Made by a program: the position numbers and the translations under genes. The notes under the pieces were generated by a model. That model had not been told where the DNA came from. It ran no database searches and saw nothing but the letters and a program-made list of their open reading frames with translations. Below, piece after piece: positions 18,803-28,988 of a DNA stretch of 64,000 nt. The DNA comes from Sediminibacillus halophilus. Lineage in GTDB: Bacteria; Bacillota; Bacilli; Bacillales; Amphibacillaceae. The stretch covers positions 248,001-312,000 of the forward strand of contig NZ_FNHF01000002.1 of the NCBI RefSeq assembly GCF_900103695.1, in the 5' to 3' direction. The stretch's first letter is position 1. Each line of letters opens with the position of its first letter.

Positions 18803-18811
18803 ATTATACCA
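18803..18811 (-). promoter_or_regulatory. Extended -10 promoter element for crh
   Basis: On the minus strand TGGTATAAT is a full extended -10 (TGnTATAAT), 25-33 bases beyond the whiA stop. No good -35 is seen. It would drive crh independently of the upstream operon. Confidence 0.55.
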
Positions 18812-18835
18812 TATACCGACTTGTCCGGAACACAG

Positions 18836-19783
18836 CTAATTTCCGAGCGGTTCACCTTTTTTTAGTTTTTCGGCATATTCGTCAATTTTGCGTAACCTGT
18901 GGTTGATGCCGGATTTACTAATTTTTCCGGTTGAAACCAGCTCACCTAACTCCTTCAAGGAAACGTCTTGATGCTGTACACGAAGTGTTGCAATTTCCCT
19001 TAGTTTTTCTGGAAGGGCATCGATCCCGACCGTTCGATCAATGAATTTGATATTCTCCACTTGGCGGAATGCTGCACCAATTGTTTTATTTAAGTTGGCA
19101 GTTTCACAGTTCACCAGGCGGTTGACCGAATTCCGCATATCACGGACGATCCGCACATCCTCGAACTTGAAAAGTGCTTGATGAGCCCCCATATAGGTAA
19201 GCAGCTCTGTAATTTTCTCTGCTTCCTTCATATACGTAATATAACCTTTTTTGCGTTCAAGCTTACGGGCGTGCAGGTTGAATGAATTCATCAATTCGCA
19301 TAGTGCATCATTGTGTTCTTTATGGAAATTGTAAATTTCCAAATGGTAGGAGGATGTCTCCGGATTGTTTACCGATCCACCCGCCAAAAAAGCACCACGT
19401 AAATAGGACCTGCGGCAGCAATCCTTGCTCGTGAATTTTTCCGAGATAGAATGATTAAAAGAAAACGGTTCTTTAAGAATTTCCAAATCATCAAGGAAAG
19501 TGCGAACCCCCTCTTTCATCCTGACAATATAAACATTGTTCTTTTTCAACTTCATTTTTTTTCGGACAAGCAGTTCAACTGGATAATCATAGAGAGCCTT
19601 AATCAAAGTATAAATTCTTCGAGCTATCGCAGCGTTTTCTGTTTGGACATCAAGCAGGTACTCTTGTCTCGCCAAGGAAATCGCCCCATTCATACGTACA
19701 AGGGCAGCCAGCTCCGACTGAGCACAACAGGTGTCTGTCGAAATTTTTGTCAATTCTTTCTTTATCTCTGATGCAAAAGACAT
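18836..19783 (-). CDS. whiA: DNA-binding protein WhiA
   Basis: This 315-residue protein has an N-terminal LAGLIDADG-like fold ([39 protein letters not shown] type motifs) that has lost nuclease residues, and a C-terminal helix-turn-helix (about 225-305, [20 protein letters not shown]). In Firmicutes WhiA affects cell division and chromosome segregation. The ATG follows gaggtgaggga. It sits in the conserved order rapZ-yvcK-whiA. Confidence 0.95.
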   Translation of the reverse strand: MSFASEIKKELTKISTDTCCAQSELAALVRMNGAISLARQEYLLDVQTENAAIARRIYTLIKALYDYPVELLVRKKMKLKKNNVYIVRMKEGVRTFLDDLEILKEPFSFNHSISEKFTSKDCCRRSYLRGAFLAGGSVNNPETSSYHLEIYNFHKEHNDALCELMNSFNLHARKLERKKGYITYMKEAEKITELLTYMGAHQALFKFEDVRIVRDMRNSVNRLVNCETANLNKTIGAAFRQVENIKFIDRTVGIDALPEKLREIATLRVQHQDVSLKELGELVSTGKISKSGINHRLRKIDEYAEKLKKGEPLGN

Positions 19784-19811
19784 TCCCTCACCTCCCCTGT
19801 TTTGCGAGTTG

Positions 19812-20765
19812 TTAAATCAAGGAATACAACAACTCAGATACTTTAGCCGTATCATGACGCAGCATTTTTTTAGAATGGTCAATTATGTCGCCTTCAATAA
19901 TTTCCAAGCCCATATCAAGCAGACGATCAGTATCATACACAACCGGCGCGGCATTTTCTTCGGCATACAGTTCCCGGACGTCTCCTTCTATCGGCTGGTT
20001 ATGGACAATGATCGAATGAATACAGCCTTCTCCAATATGATCGGTAATCGCTTGTACGTGGTCGGCCGCTGTATAGCCGGATGTCTCGCCGTATTGGCTC
20101 ATGACATTGCACACATAGGTGACTTTCCCTTTTGTATGGCGCAGGGCATCCCCGATTTGAGGAACAATCATATTCGGCAGCGTACTCGTATATAAGCTTC
20201 CAGGAGCGACCACAACTAAATCGGCTTGCTTGATCGCTTCCACTGCTTCCGGCAAAGGCAGTACTGGCTCCGGACTCAAAAATACGCGCTTGATTTTTTT
20301 ATTGGCAAGGGGAATATTTGATTCACCGGAAACAATCTCCCCATCTTCCATTTCAGCATGGAGAAACATGTTTTGGTTGGCGATGGGATAGATCCTTCCT
20401 TTGACGTTCAACACGCGCGATATTTCTTTAATCCCATTATAAAAGTCGCCTGTTAAAGAAGTCATCGCTGCTAATAATAGATTACCCATCGCATGCCCGG
20501 ACAATCCATTGCCATTGGCGAACCGATGTTGAAATAAATCAAGCAGCATCGGCTCGGCGTCCGACAGTGCCGCAATCACATTCCGGATATCGCCGGGTGC
20601 GGGGATGGCCATTTCTGACCGCAGGCGGCCCGAGCTCCCGCCATCATCCGCAACCGTGACAATTGCCGATAAATCAATAGGATAATCCTTCAGTCCCCGC
20701 AAAAGCACAGGCATCCCGGTTCCCCCTCCGACGACGACTACGTGTGGCTGTTTCTGTTTATTCAT
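19812..20765 (-). CDS. glmR: Gluconeogenesis factor YvcK/GlmR
   Basis: This 317-residue CofD-like protein has the glycine-rich N-terminus [31 protein letters not shown] and [14 protein letters not shown]. In Bacillus it is needed for growth on gluconeogenic carbon sources and binds UDP-GlcNAc to tune peptidoglycan precursor supply. Its ATG comes three bases after the rapZ stop. Also known as yvcK or mgfK. Confidence 0.95.
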   Translation of the reverse strand: MNKQKQPHVVVVGGGTGMPVLLRGLKDYPIDLSAIVTVADDGGSSGRLRSEMAIPAPGDIRNVIAALSDAEPMLLDLFQHRFANGNGLSGHAMGNLLLAAMTSLTGDFYNGIKEISRVLNVKGRIYPIANQNMFLHAEMEDGEIVSGESNIPLANKKIKRVFLSPEPVLPLPEAVEAIKQADLVVVAPGSLYTSTLPNMIVPQIGDALRHTKGKVTYVCNVMSQYGETSGYTAADHVQAITDHIGEGCIHSIIVHNQPIEGDVRELYAEENAAPVVYDTDRLLDMGLEIIEGDIIDHSKKMLRHDTAKVSELLYSLI

Positions 20766-20768
20766 AAC

Positions 20769-21656
20769 TTAATGACCCTTTCTCTTCTCGATATCTCGAT
20801 GGCTGACATGGGTAACGTAATCGCCGGAGAATTTTTTCGCCAAATGTTCTGCAATTGCTACCGAACGATGCTGCCCTCCAGTGCAGCCAATGGCGATCAC
20901 CAGTTGGCTCTTGCCCTCTTTTTTGTATTGCGGCATCATAAATTCCAGGAGGTCTGTTACTTTTTCCAAAAATTTTTGCGTGTCTGTCCACTTGAACACA
21001 TAAGAAGATACCTCCGAATTGAGACCGGTCAGCGGACGCATATGAGCAACATAATGAGGGTTGGGAAGAAACCGGACATCAAAGACTAAGTCCGCATCGA
21101 TCGGAAGCCCATATTTAAAACCAAATGAAACAGTGTGAACCGAAAAAACTTGTTGCTCCTTTTCAGCATAGGTATCAACGATTTTTTCCCGCAAATCCTT
21201 TGGTTTCAATGTCGATGTATCGATGATATTATGTGCGCGGCCACGTAATTCATCTAGAATCGAACGCTCCTGTTCGATTCCTTCCAAAGGCAGACCTTCT
21301 GGCGCCAACGGATGGGAACGGCGTGTTTCCTTGTATCGTGAAACAAGCGCCTGGTCTTTGGCATCCAGAAAAAGGATGTGCTCCTCCAGCCACGCGTCCT
21401 CTTTTCCCAATGCATCCAAGGCATCAAACAGCGTATCAAAAAACTCCCGGCCTCGGAGATCCATTACTACCGCTACTTTTCGTATGTTGTTCGTTGCGTC
21501 TTTCATTAATTCAAGAAATTTGGGCAGCAATGCCGGCGGCAGGTTATCGACACAATAAAACCCTAAGTCTTCAAAGCTTTGCATGGCGACCGTTTTCCCT
21601 GCCCCCGACATGCCTGTAATGATTACAAGTTGTGTTTCTTTATTTTTTTCTGCCAA
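20769..21656 (-). CDS. rapZ: RNase adapter / nucleotide-binding protein RapZ (YvcJ)
   Basis: This 295-residue P-loop protein has Walker A GMSGAGKT (about residue 15) followed by the family blocks [32 protein letters not shown] and, in the C-terminal domain, [16 protein letters not shown]. It hydrolyses ATP/GTP; in enterobacteria it guides RNase E to GlmZ, whereas in bacilli the role is linked to competence and cell-wall metabolism. The start codon is TTG at 21656, with ggggaga seven bases upstream. It is the second gene of the block. Confidence 0.94.
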   Translation of the reverse strand: MAEKNKETQLVIITGMSGAGKTVAMQSFEDLGFYCVDNLPPALLPKFLELMKDATNNIRKVAVVMDLRGREFFDTLFDALDALGKEDAWLEEHILFLDAKDQALVSRYKETRRSHPLAPEGLPLEGIEQERSILDELRGRAHNIIDTSTLKPKDLREKIVDTYAEKEQQVFSVHTVSFGFKYGLPIDADLVFDVRFLPNPHYVAHMRPLTGLNSEVSSYVFKWTDTQKFLEKVTDLLEFMMPQYKKEGKSQLVIAIGCTGGQHRSVAIAEHLAKKFSGDYVTHVSHRDIEKRKGH

Positions 21657-21704
21657 GCTCGATCTCCCCTTTTTTGCCGCTTGTTCCAGAAGCCGGAAGT
21701 CCAG

Positions 21705-22169
21705 TCAAGGACCCGGCGGATCTAATCGATAATCGATTAATGCATAATCGCTTGTATAAGTAAATGTGCCATATAACACCTCACTGCTGGTGAGGAAGTG
21801 ATTGATGATAAAGCGATCGCCATCTGCCATTGGCTTTTGGATTGCCTGATCGACAGGTACCCATTCCAAGTTTCCTTCCCGGCAGTCCTCGGTCATCTCT
21901 CCAGCGTATTCCTTACTGAAAAAGGTAAACATCATCCACTCATCGACAACCTTGTCTTCTTCTTTGATAATAAAGGTGAACACTCCACCTAATCGAGGAT
22001 TGATCAATGTTAAACCAGTTTCTTCTTTATATTCTCTAACTGCAGCTTCTTTGATTGTTTCCCCTTGCTCCATCTTGCCGCCAGGCATGGCATACCAGCC
22101 TCTTCTCGGCTTTTGCAGCATTAACAGTTTATCATCATCCCGCAGAATACTAGTCGTGACTCGACGCAT
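21705..22169 (-). CDS. yvcI: NUDIX hydrolase YvcI
   Basis: This 154-residue protein has a complete Nudix box (GGKMEQGETIKEAAVREYKE then ETGL), which binds Mg2+ and hydrolyses a nucleoside diphosphate derivative. The substrate is unknown; the family is often annotated as 8-oxo-dGTP diphosphatase. The start ATG has agggagaggtgat. It is the first gene of the rapZ operon, 48 bases upstream of rapZ. Confidence 0.9.
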   Translation of the reverse strand: MRRVTTSILRDDDKLLMLQKPRRGWYAMPGGKMEQGETIKEAAVREYKEETGLTLINPRLGGVFTFIIKEEDKVVDEWMMFTFFSKEYAGEMTEDCREGNLEWVPVDQAIQKPMADGDRFIINHFLTSSEVLYGTFTYTSDYALIDYRLDPPGP

Positions 22170-22363
22170 ATCATCACCTCTCCCTGCTTCCAGGTCCAGC
22201 TGTTTATTCCTGTTGTGTTACTAACTGCCTGAAAGAAGACATCTTTATTCATTATACTATGTTTAAAAGCATTCCTACAATGTTTGGTTCCTAGACAAAA
22301 CTTACCGGTGGCTGCTTCAGCCAATAATTATTCACAGACAATTAAATTTATAATTTCTATACA

Positions 22364-22400
22364 ACAAAAAAAGACACAGGCGGAAAACTCCACCTGTGCA
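22364..22400 (-). terminator. Terminator downstream of trxB
   Basis: The stem cacaggtgga/ccgcctgtg type pairing with a tttt loop is followed on the minus strand by cttttttt. It is about 120 bases beyond the trxB stop. Confidence 0.8.
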
Positions 22401-22521
22401 AAAAGAATATATTTATTAAAAGGGGGTCAATTAGTTATTTCTATTGTACCCAATAATTGTTTCGTCCGTGTTACAACAGGGTTAAAAAGTATTTACGTTT
22501 AACATTCCTGCTGGATCCCTT

Positions 22522-23478
<957 letters not shown>

Positions 23479-23592
23479 TCAGCCCCTTTTCTTCTTCTGC
23501 ATCTTTGTCTTTACATGCCCATTATCATATGAATCCATGGCCAGGTCTACTATTCTGCTCAATGCCATTCGGTCTTTAATTATAGTATGGAT

Positions 23593-24603
23593 TTATTGAT
23601 GATTGTGTATCCAAGGACCTTCGTCCTTGCTGAGAAAAGGATGCCGTTTGCAGCCTTCTTCCCAGAGAGTCAACGCCTTCGATGGATTACCGGTATGAAA
23701 GGCGGCTATGCTGTACCATTTATAATAGGATGCATGGCCTTGCAAATAAGATTTTGGCAAAGCTTTAAACCGTTGCACTGCTTCCGGATAATAGCCAGTT
23801 CTTGCAAGTGTGACAGCCACACGCAGCTTTTGCTGACTGTGCAGCGGATATACATTGAACAACGCTTCGATATGCGCAGCAGCTTTGTCGGTTTCGCCGG
23901 TGCGGTTATAAAAAACCGCCAAGTTCGTATGACAAAACAAAGACTGCGGTTCCTGTTCAAGCCATTTTTCCTCTAACGCTATTGCTTCCGCTTCCTCGCC
24001 GGAAAAGAATAAAGCAAAACTATATTCATGCTTTGCTGTCACATGATCTGGAAACAATGCCATCATCTCATGCAGCAAAGGCAGGGCATGGTCCCATTCC
24101 TGGCGTTCCAGATGATAAAAAGCGGTTTCCTGAAAAATTAACAGCTCATCATCGATTCCGTCCCAGTCTTCGTCCTCGTCTTCTATATCGAGAAACTCCA
24201 GCAATTCTTCTGCTTCCTGCCTGAATTCTCCTTCAGGAGCTTGGTCCAAATATTGCTGGGCGCTTTTCAAGGCATCATTCATCAGTCCTAAATGCGCAAA
24301 ATTGTTGGCAATCAAATAATAGCAGTCCACATATTCTTCCCCGTGTGCCTCCAACACTTCTGTCAGTACTTGGTTGGCCATATGGTAAGCGCCTGCTTCT
24401 GTATAGATGATGGAAAGCTGGCAGCGAAACAGCGGCTCCTCCGGTGAAGCTTCGACTGCTTTTTTCATCCACTTTACCGCAATATCAAATTTCCGTTTTT
24501 GAAAGGCTTCGACACCTTTCGTAAAATAAAAATCGCCCTCAGGGATAAAAGGGATGACTTTATCAACATTAAGTGGTGTTCTCATCTTTTGCGAAGTATG
24601 CAT
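23593..24603 (-). CDS. yvcD: Tetratricopeptide-repeat protein (YvcD type)
   Basis: This 336-residue soluble protein is made of TPR-like helical pairs: FQKRKFDIAVKWMKKAVE, LSIIYTEAGAYHMANQVL, NFAHLGLMNDALKSAQQYL and NLAVFYNRTGETDKAA. An acidic insert (EFLDIEDEDEDWDGIDDE) lies near the middle. The conserved position before trxB matches B. subtilis yvcD. No enzyme motif is present, so it is probably a scaffold for protein contacts. The ATG follows gggggaga. Confidence 0.85.
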   Translation of the reverse strand: MHTSQKMRTPLNVDKVIPFIPEGDFYFTKGVEAFQKRKFDIAVKWMKKAVEASPEEPLFRCQLSIIYTEAGAYHMANQVLTEVLEAHGEEYVDCYYLIANNFAHLGLMNDALKSAQQYLDQAPEGEFRQEAEELLEFLDIEDEDEDWDGIDDELLIFQETAFYHLERQEWDHALPLLHEMMALFPDHVTAKHEYSFALFFSGEEAEAIALEEKWLEQEPQSLFCHTNLAVFYNRTGETDKAAAHIEALFNVYPLHSQQKLRVAVTLARTGYYPEAVQRFKALPKSYLQGHASYYKWYSIAAFHTGNPSKALTLWEEGCKRHPFLSKDEGPWIHNHQ

Positions 24604-25087
24604 TCGTCTCCCCCTGTATTACTTAATTCAACCGTATATAATAAACCGCCATGAAAGCTGACGCTCCATGGCCGAAGTTATTTACAGACTGATACCGCTT
24701 GAAGTATAACATATTTGGGAAAGGTAATATATAGGAACTGACCTAAAACATGAAAACAAGCGAAAAAAGTTATTTATTGGGGATTTTCGCATCAAATCGA
24801 CGCTCTCAAACCCAGAACCACATTCTCTGACTACCTTGAATGTATGACTGGACCAACGCTTGAACAACATACTTCACTAACAAAGTTTATAGAACCACCG
24901 AACTGTTATCAGCACAGGAGATTCACGGAGACTCCTGCGGAAGGAAAGACCTCGGAGAGCGTTAGTCCGAGGAGGCTCACCAGCGTCAGTCGAAAGGTAT
25001 AAGGTATTTCCGCAGTGCGGGATTAGCACCCTCTTAAAAAAGTATCGAAACAAAGGATTATTTTATCCAACTTTTTCCAATAAAACA
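24604..25087. other. Intergenic region with a decayed GC-rich repeat
   Basis: No gene is supported. Bases about 24915-25025 hold a decayed repeat (gactcctgcggaaggaaaga, then ccgaggaggctcaccagcg) related to the piece at 60770-60840. Confidence 0.5.
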
Positions 25088-25122
25088 AAAGAAAAAGACC
25101 AAATCTTTTTTTCGATTTGGTC
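25088..25122 (-). terminator. Terminator after the acyl-CoA dehydrogenase gene
   Basis: The stem gaccaaat/atttggtc is followed on the minus strand by ctttttctttt. Confidence 0.85.
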
Positions 25123-25179
25123 CGCTGAATCCATATGCCCTTAACATTGACAGATGGAACACCTATTCTTTTTCCTCTG

Positions 25180-26856
25180 TTAAGTGGAAATGGCTGCAGA
25201 ATGATTTGTTTCGACAATCCGCTTAAAATAACGGATTGTCATCGGTTCGGCCTGATAAGTGCCGGAATTCCAAGTAGATTGCAGGTAAACTTCAGCCACA
25301 TCCTTGTTCCGTCCATTGCCTTCAGCCGCATCTTCAAGAGCGACAGCACTTTCAAAAACGGCAGCGAACTTTTCGGCGATCTCCTTGCAATAATACGTCC
25401 TTATATCCCTATCTGCCTTTTTCACTTCTTCCAGCCAGTCTGCCATACGCTTTATTTCTAATTCCAGCTGCTCACGTAATCCTTGCAGATTTTTCGGAAG
25501 AGCAGCGAGCCTTCGACTTACTTCCTGAAAAAACAGGTGGTCTGCCTGATACTTTTCCACAAGCCTCAAGACTTCCAACCCTAATATATTCCCGGTACCT
25601 TCCCAAACGGTTAGCACTTGGGCATCCCGTAACAACCGGGGAGTGACGAAGTCTTCGATATATCCATTCCCGCCATGCATCTCCAGCGCCTCATGTGCAA
25701 AATGAATCGCCTGCTCGGCGGTCTCTTTTTTCAATATGGCAATATACAACCGAAGCAGGATTTGCTCTTCTTCTGGTTGGTTCGGATTAGCGCACAGCAG
25801 CTGATCAAAATGATGGATCATAGCAAATACCGCGCTCGTCTCGACTTGCTGCTTAGCTGCTAGTGTTGTCAATGTATCCTGGATCATTGGAAGGTCCGTG
25901 AGTTTACTGCCAAAGGCGGTCCGGTTGCTTGCATAATCCCGCGCTTCCAAGAAGGCGCGCTTCATGATTCCAAGCGAAGCTACCGCATTGCAAATCCGTG
26001 ATAAATTCAACGCTTCCACCATGTAAGCAAACCCCTGTTCAGCCTCTCCTACAAGATAGGCCTTAGCCCCATCGAATTCGACTTCGGCCGAAGGAACGGC
26101 ACGAACACCAAGTTTATCCTTCAAGCGGCGGATGTGCAGCTTTTGGTCCTGGCGGTTTTCTTCCCAAGGTACCAAAAACAAACTGAGTCCTTTCGTTCCC
26201 TCTTTGGCACCTTCGATTCTTGCCAATACCATAGCAACACCGCATTGGCCTGCATTACTGGCGAAATATTTTTCCCCGTAAATCCGGTACCCGTCAGCTG
26301 TCTCGAGCGCACGGACCTGGTTTGCCCCTACATCCGAACCGCCTTGCCGTTCGGTTAGGAACGTTGCCCCTTCATATAATTCGATTTCACCAGTCGCAAG
26401 TACATGCGGTAGATACCTTTCCCTCAACCCCTTATCGGCATAATGATCAATCAAATAGGCTGTCGCCATCGTCAACGTAACCGGACAATAAAACCCTGGT
26501 TCTGCATGGGAGAGCAAGTATCCCTGGGCAAATGAATAAACATAGTTACCCTTTCGTCCTAAATCGGGAATTTCCTTGTGGATATGTCCGACAATCCCCG
26601 TGTTGTAGGTTTCTTCCACGGTACGCTTGTATCCTTCATTCACCCAGACCCGGGAAACCTCTTCTCCCATCTTGTCGTATTTGACGAGACGTGGCTTTCC
26701 TTCCCGATCCGTATAGACAGCCCGTTCATCAATTTCTCCGGCACAATATTCACCAAAGGCATGTAGCTCCCTGTCAGCCCATTGATAAAAAGAAACGGGT
26801 AAATATTTTTTCAATAACGAAGAAAGATGCGGATCCTCCTGATAAAAATTAGCCAT
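25180..26856 (-). CDS. Acyl-CoA dehydrogenase (AidB-like long form)
   Basis: This 558-residue flavoenzyme is longer than classical short-chain dehydrogenases and resembles the AidB/AcdA-like branch. Motifs include TFLTERQGGSDVGANQV (FAD site), EKYFASNAGQCGVAMV, KDKLGVRAVPSAEVEFDGA, RTAFGSKLTDLPMIQDTL and LEMHGGNGYIEDFVTPRLLRDAQVLTVWEGTGNI, the last carrying the C-terminal signature in which R-D-x-x-VLTVWEGTGNI is typical. It should introduce a trans-2 double bond in an acyl-CoA. It starts 11 bases after the acyl-CoA synthetase with aaggaggag, and both sit under the MerR regulator. Chain length or branching of the substrate is unknown. Confidence 0.9.
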   Translation of the reverse strand: MANFYQEDPHLSSLLKKYLPVSFYQWADRELHAFGEYCAGEIDERAVYTDREGKPRLVKYDKMGEEVSRVWVNEGYKRTVEETYNTGIVGHIHKEIPDLGRKGNYVYSFAQGYLLSHAEPGFYCPVTLTMATAYLIDHYADKGLRERYLPHVLATGEIELYEGATFLTERQGGSDVGANQVRALETADGYRIYGEKYFASNAGQCGVAMVLARIEGAKEGTKGLSLFLVPWEENRQDQKLHIRRLKDKLGVRAVPSAEVEFDGAKAYLVGEAEQGFAYMVEALNLSRICNAVASLGIMKRAFLEARDYASNRTAFGSKLTDLPMIQDTLTTLAAKQQVETSAVFAMIHHFDQLLCANPNQPEEEQILLRLYIAILKKETAEQAIHFAHEALEMHGGNGYIEDFVTPRLLRDAQVLTVWEGTGNILGLEVLRLVEKYQADHLFFQEVSRRLAALPKNLQGLREQLELEIKRMADWLEEVKKADRDIRTYYCKEIAEKFAAVFESAVALEDAAEGNGRNKDVAEVYLQSTWNSGTYQAEPMTIRYFKRIVETNHSAAIST

Positions 26857-26867
26857 GCCACTCCTCC

Positions 26868-28382
26868 TTAATGCTGCGGCTGTTTACGCAGCTGGGCTTT
26901 TAACAATTTACCTGTTGCATTTCTAGGAAGCGCTTTCAATTCTTCGTATAAACGAGGTATTTTATAATCGGCAAGTTTCCCGTCAAGAAACCCTCTGCAT
27001 TCAGAGGTTAAGTCTTCCACTTCCTGGTCCAATACCACATACGCTTTGACCGTTTCACCCCAGTCAGGATGCGGAACGCCAACAACTGCAGCATCAGAAA
27101 TCGCGGGGTGGCTGAGCAGCATATTCTCTACTTCCTTCGGGAATATATTGACTCCGCCAGATATAATAATATCCTTTTTGCGATCGACCACCCAGTAGTA
27201 ACCGTCCGCATCCCGTTTTGCCATGTCCCCTGTATAAAGCCATCCGCCCTTCAATGTTTCTGCTGTTTTATCCGGGGCTTTATAATATCCTTTCATGTTT
27301 CCTTCGCCCTTCAGAATAATTTCTCCTACTTGACCCTGCTCGACCTCCCGTCCGTATTCATCGACGAGCTTTATCTCACAGTTCAATGCTGCCCGATGAC
27401 CAATACTGCCGGCCTTGTACGGATGGTCGTTGAATCCGAGCAGTGTGCCGTTCGGACCGGCTTCTGTCAGACCATATACACACATGAGCCTTTTTGTCGA
27501 AAATTTTTCCTGAATAAAGGTTACCTCTGATCCTGAAAGCGGGGAACCCCCGTAAACCCAATATTCCATGGAGGATAAATCATACTCCTCGATTCCCGGA
27601 TGCTTGGCAGTAGCCAAGTATGCAATCGGTGCACCGAAAAAGTGGGTGGTTTTTTCCCTTGATACTGTTTCGAGCAGTAAGTCCGGGCTGAAACTAGGGA
27701 CAAGTACATGCACTGCTCCGACATATGTGCCTGCCACCATAAACAAATGCAACGGAGCGGAATGACTGAGCGGCATCATATTCAGGATACGACTGTCCGG
27801 TTTCATCGTCATTTCGATACAAATCATAACGGCCACAGACAAAATATTCCGGTACGTATACAGCACCCCTTTTGGCGCACCGGTAGTACCAGAGGTATAT
27901 AGCAAAGCCGCTTCATCATCTTCTGTCAGCTGGCAGGATATCTCATCGGACTCCCCTTCCAGAATCAATTGGTCAATCGATAACCATTGATCAAAGTGCC
28001 GTCCGGTCTTTGCAAATATCCCTTCCACTTTGTCAGGCAGGTTACTGACCGAAGAAAATACAGCTTCATGGGTGAGGAACAGCTTGGCATCACTGTGTTC
28101 CATAATAAAAGCAGCTTCCTGTTCGACCAGTCTTGCATTGATTGGTACGATGATACCGCCAATCAGCTGAACTGCAAAATAACAAATCAAAAAATCCTTT
28201 GTATTTGGCATATGAAGTACAACCTTGTCGCCCTTTCCCAATCCTAATTCAAGCAGACTGGAACTAAGCTGATTGACAGCTGTATTCCATTGGCGATAGG
28301 TCAATCGTTCGTCCAAAGTGACAATCGCCTCATGATCTGGATACTTTCTGGATTGAACCGCTAATAAATCCGGAATGTTCAT
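26868..28382 (-). CDS. AMP-forming acyl-CoA synthetase (fatty acid-CoA ligase)
   Basis: This 504-residue ANL-superfamily enzyme activates a carboxylic acid to its CoA thioester using ATP. The P-loop is LLYTSGTTGAPKGVLYTYRN, the A5 block is MCVYGLTEAGPN, the A7 block is GWLYTGDMAKRDADGYYWVV with DRKKDIIISGG, and the catalytic Lys is in ATGKLLKAQL. It is co-transcribed with the downstream acyl-CoA dehydrogenase and the upstream MerR regulator, so the operon most likely degrades a fatty or branched-chain acid. The exact substrate cannot be read from the sequence. Confidence 0.92.
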   Translation of the reverse strand: MNIPDLLAVQSRKYPDHEAIVTLDERLTYRQWNTAVNQLSSSLLELGLGKGDKVVLHMPNTKDFLICYFAVQLIGGIIVPINARLVEQEAAFIMEHSDAKLFLTHEAVFSSVSNLPDKVEGIFAKTGRHFDQWLSIDQLILEGESDEISCQLTEDDEAALLYTSGTTGAPKGVLYTYRNILSVAVMICIEMTMKPDSRILNMMPLSHSAPLHLFMVAGTYVGAVHVLVPSFSPDLLLETVSREKTTHFFGAPIAYLATAKHPGIEEYDLSSMEYWVYGGSPLSGSEVTFIQEKFSTKRLMCVYGLTEAGPNGTLLGFNDHPYKAGSIGHRAALNCEIKLVDEYGREVEQGQVGEIILKGEGNMKGYYKAPDKTAETLKGGWLYTGDMAKRDADGYYWVVDRKKDIIISGGVNIFPKEVENMLLSHPAISDAAVVGVPHPDWGETVKAYVVLDQEVEDLTSECRGFLDGKLADYKIPRLYEELKALPRNATGKLLKAQLRKQPQH

Positions 28383-28412
28383 GGTGGATACACTCCCAAC
28401 TTTTAATTTTTC

Positions 28413-28790
28413 TTATTCAGTGAGTTTTTGCCTAAACTCCTCTATCAGGGTTTCCATCTCCTGCTTGACAGTCTCCAGTTCCTCTATTCGTGTTGATACC
28501 TCCTCGATTTTGTTATTACCATACTCAATCGTCTTTTGCAGTTGCTGTTTGCCGCTTGGATCCTTGTCAAACAACTGAATCATTTCCTTTATTTCCTCCA
28601 GTTGAAAACCGTACTTCTTGCCACGGAACACAAGGCGTAGCCTGGTTTTTTCCCTGCTGGTGAATAATCTCCTGCCGCTATCTGTCCGTTTAGGATGAAG
28701 TAAACCGATTTCTTCATAATAGCGAATCGTTCTCGGGGTGATCTGAAAATCAGCAGCAAGCTCAGAAATCGTGTACGTTCTTTCTTCCAT
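28413..28790 (-). CDS. MerR-family transcriptional regulator
   Basis: This 125-residue protein has an N-terminal winged helix (YTISELAADFQITPRTIRYY, then EEIGLLHPKR) and a coiled-coil dimerisation helix (about 80-120, KIEEVSTRIEELETVKQEME). It lacks a metal-binding cysteine loop. That fits the LiuR-like regulators of fatty-acid and branched-chain amino-acid breakdown, and the neighbours (acyl-CoA synthetase and dehydrogenase) agree. It is the first gene of the operon. The MerR-type promoter about 160 bases upstream suggests autoregulation. Confidence 0.9.
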   Translation of the reverse strand: MEERTYTISELAADFQITPRTIRYYEEIGLLHPKRTDSGRRLFTSREKTRLRLVFRGKKYGFQLEEIKEMIQLFDKDPSGKQQLQKTIEYGNNKIEEVSTRIEELETVKQEMETLIEEFRQKLTE

Positions 28791-28827
28791 ACCATCACCC
28801 TTGTCTGGTGGTTTCTTTACTGACCGA

Positions 28828-28841
28828 TAGAAACGATTTCA
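28828..28841 (-). promoter_or_regulatory. Weak cre-like site in the MerR operon leader
   Basis: TGAAATCGTTTCTA on the minus strand matches the cre consensus imperfectly (two mismatches in the right half). Catabolite repression of a fatty-acid operon would make sense, but the match is weak. Confidence 0.3.
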
Positions 28842-28950
28842 CAGCAACCTTTTACATGCAGAGAAAGGCGTCCGTCCGCAAAAGTAATGCAAAAATCGGG
28901 AAGCAATCCAAATGGTGAATTTCTTTTATTTATTCTTTGATGATACGTTA

Positions 28951-28981
28951 AGCATATCACTTACGTTAACGTAAACTTCAA
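28951..28981 (-). promoter_or_regulatory. MerR-type promoter with palindromic operator in a 19-bp spacer
   Basis: On the minus strand -35 TTGAAG (28981-28976) and -10 TATGCT (28956-28951) are 19 bases apart, the long spacing used by MerR regulators. The spacer contains the perfect 14-bp palindrome TTACGTTAACGTAA (28974-28961). This resembles operators described for LiuR-like regulators. It drives the MerR-synthetase-dehydrogenase operon. Confidence 0.82.
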
Positions 28982-28988
28982 TCCTTTT

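Noticed and set aside
28413-28790. MerR regulator as a metal-resistance regulator
   Set aside because: It has no metal-binding cysteine loop, and its neighbours are acyl-CoA genes rather than efflux or mercury genes.
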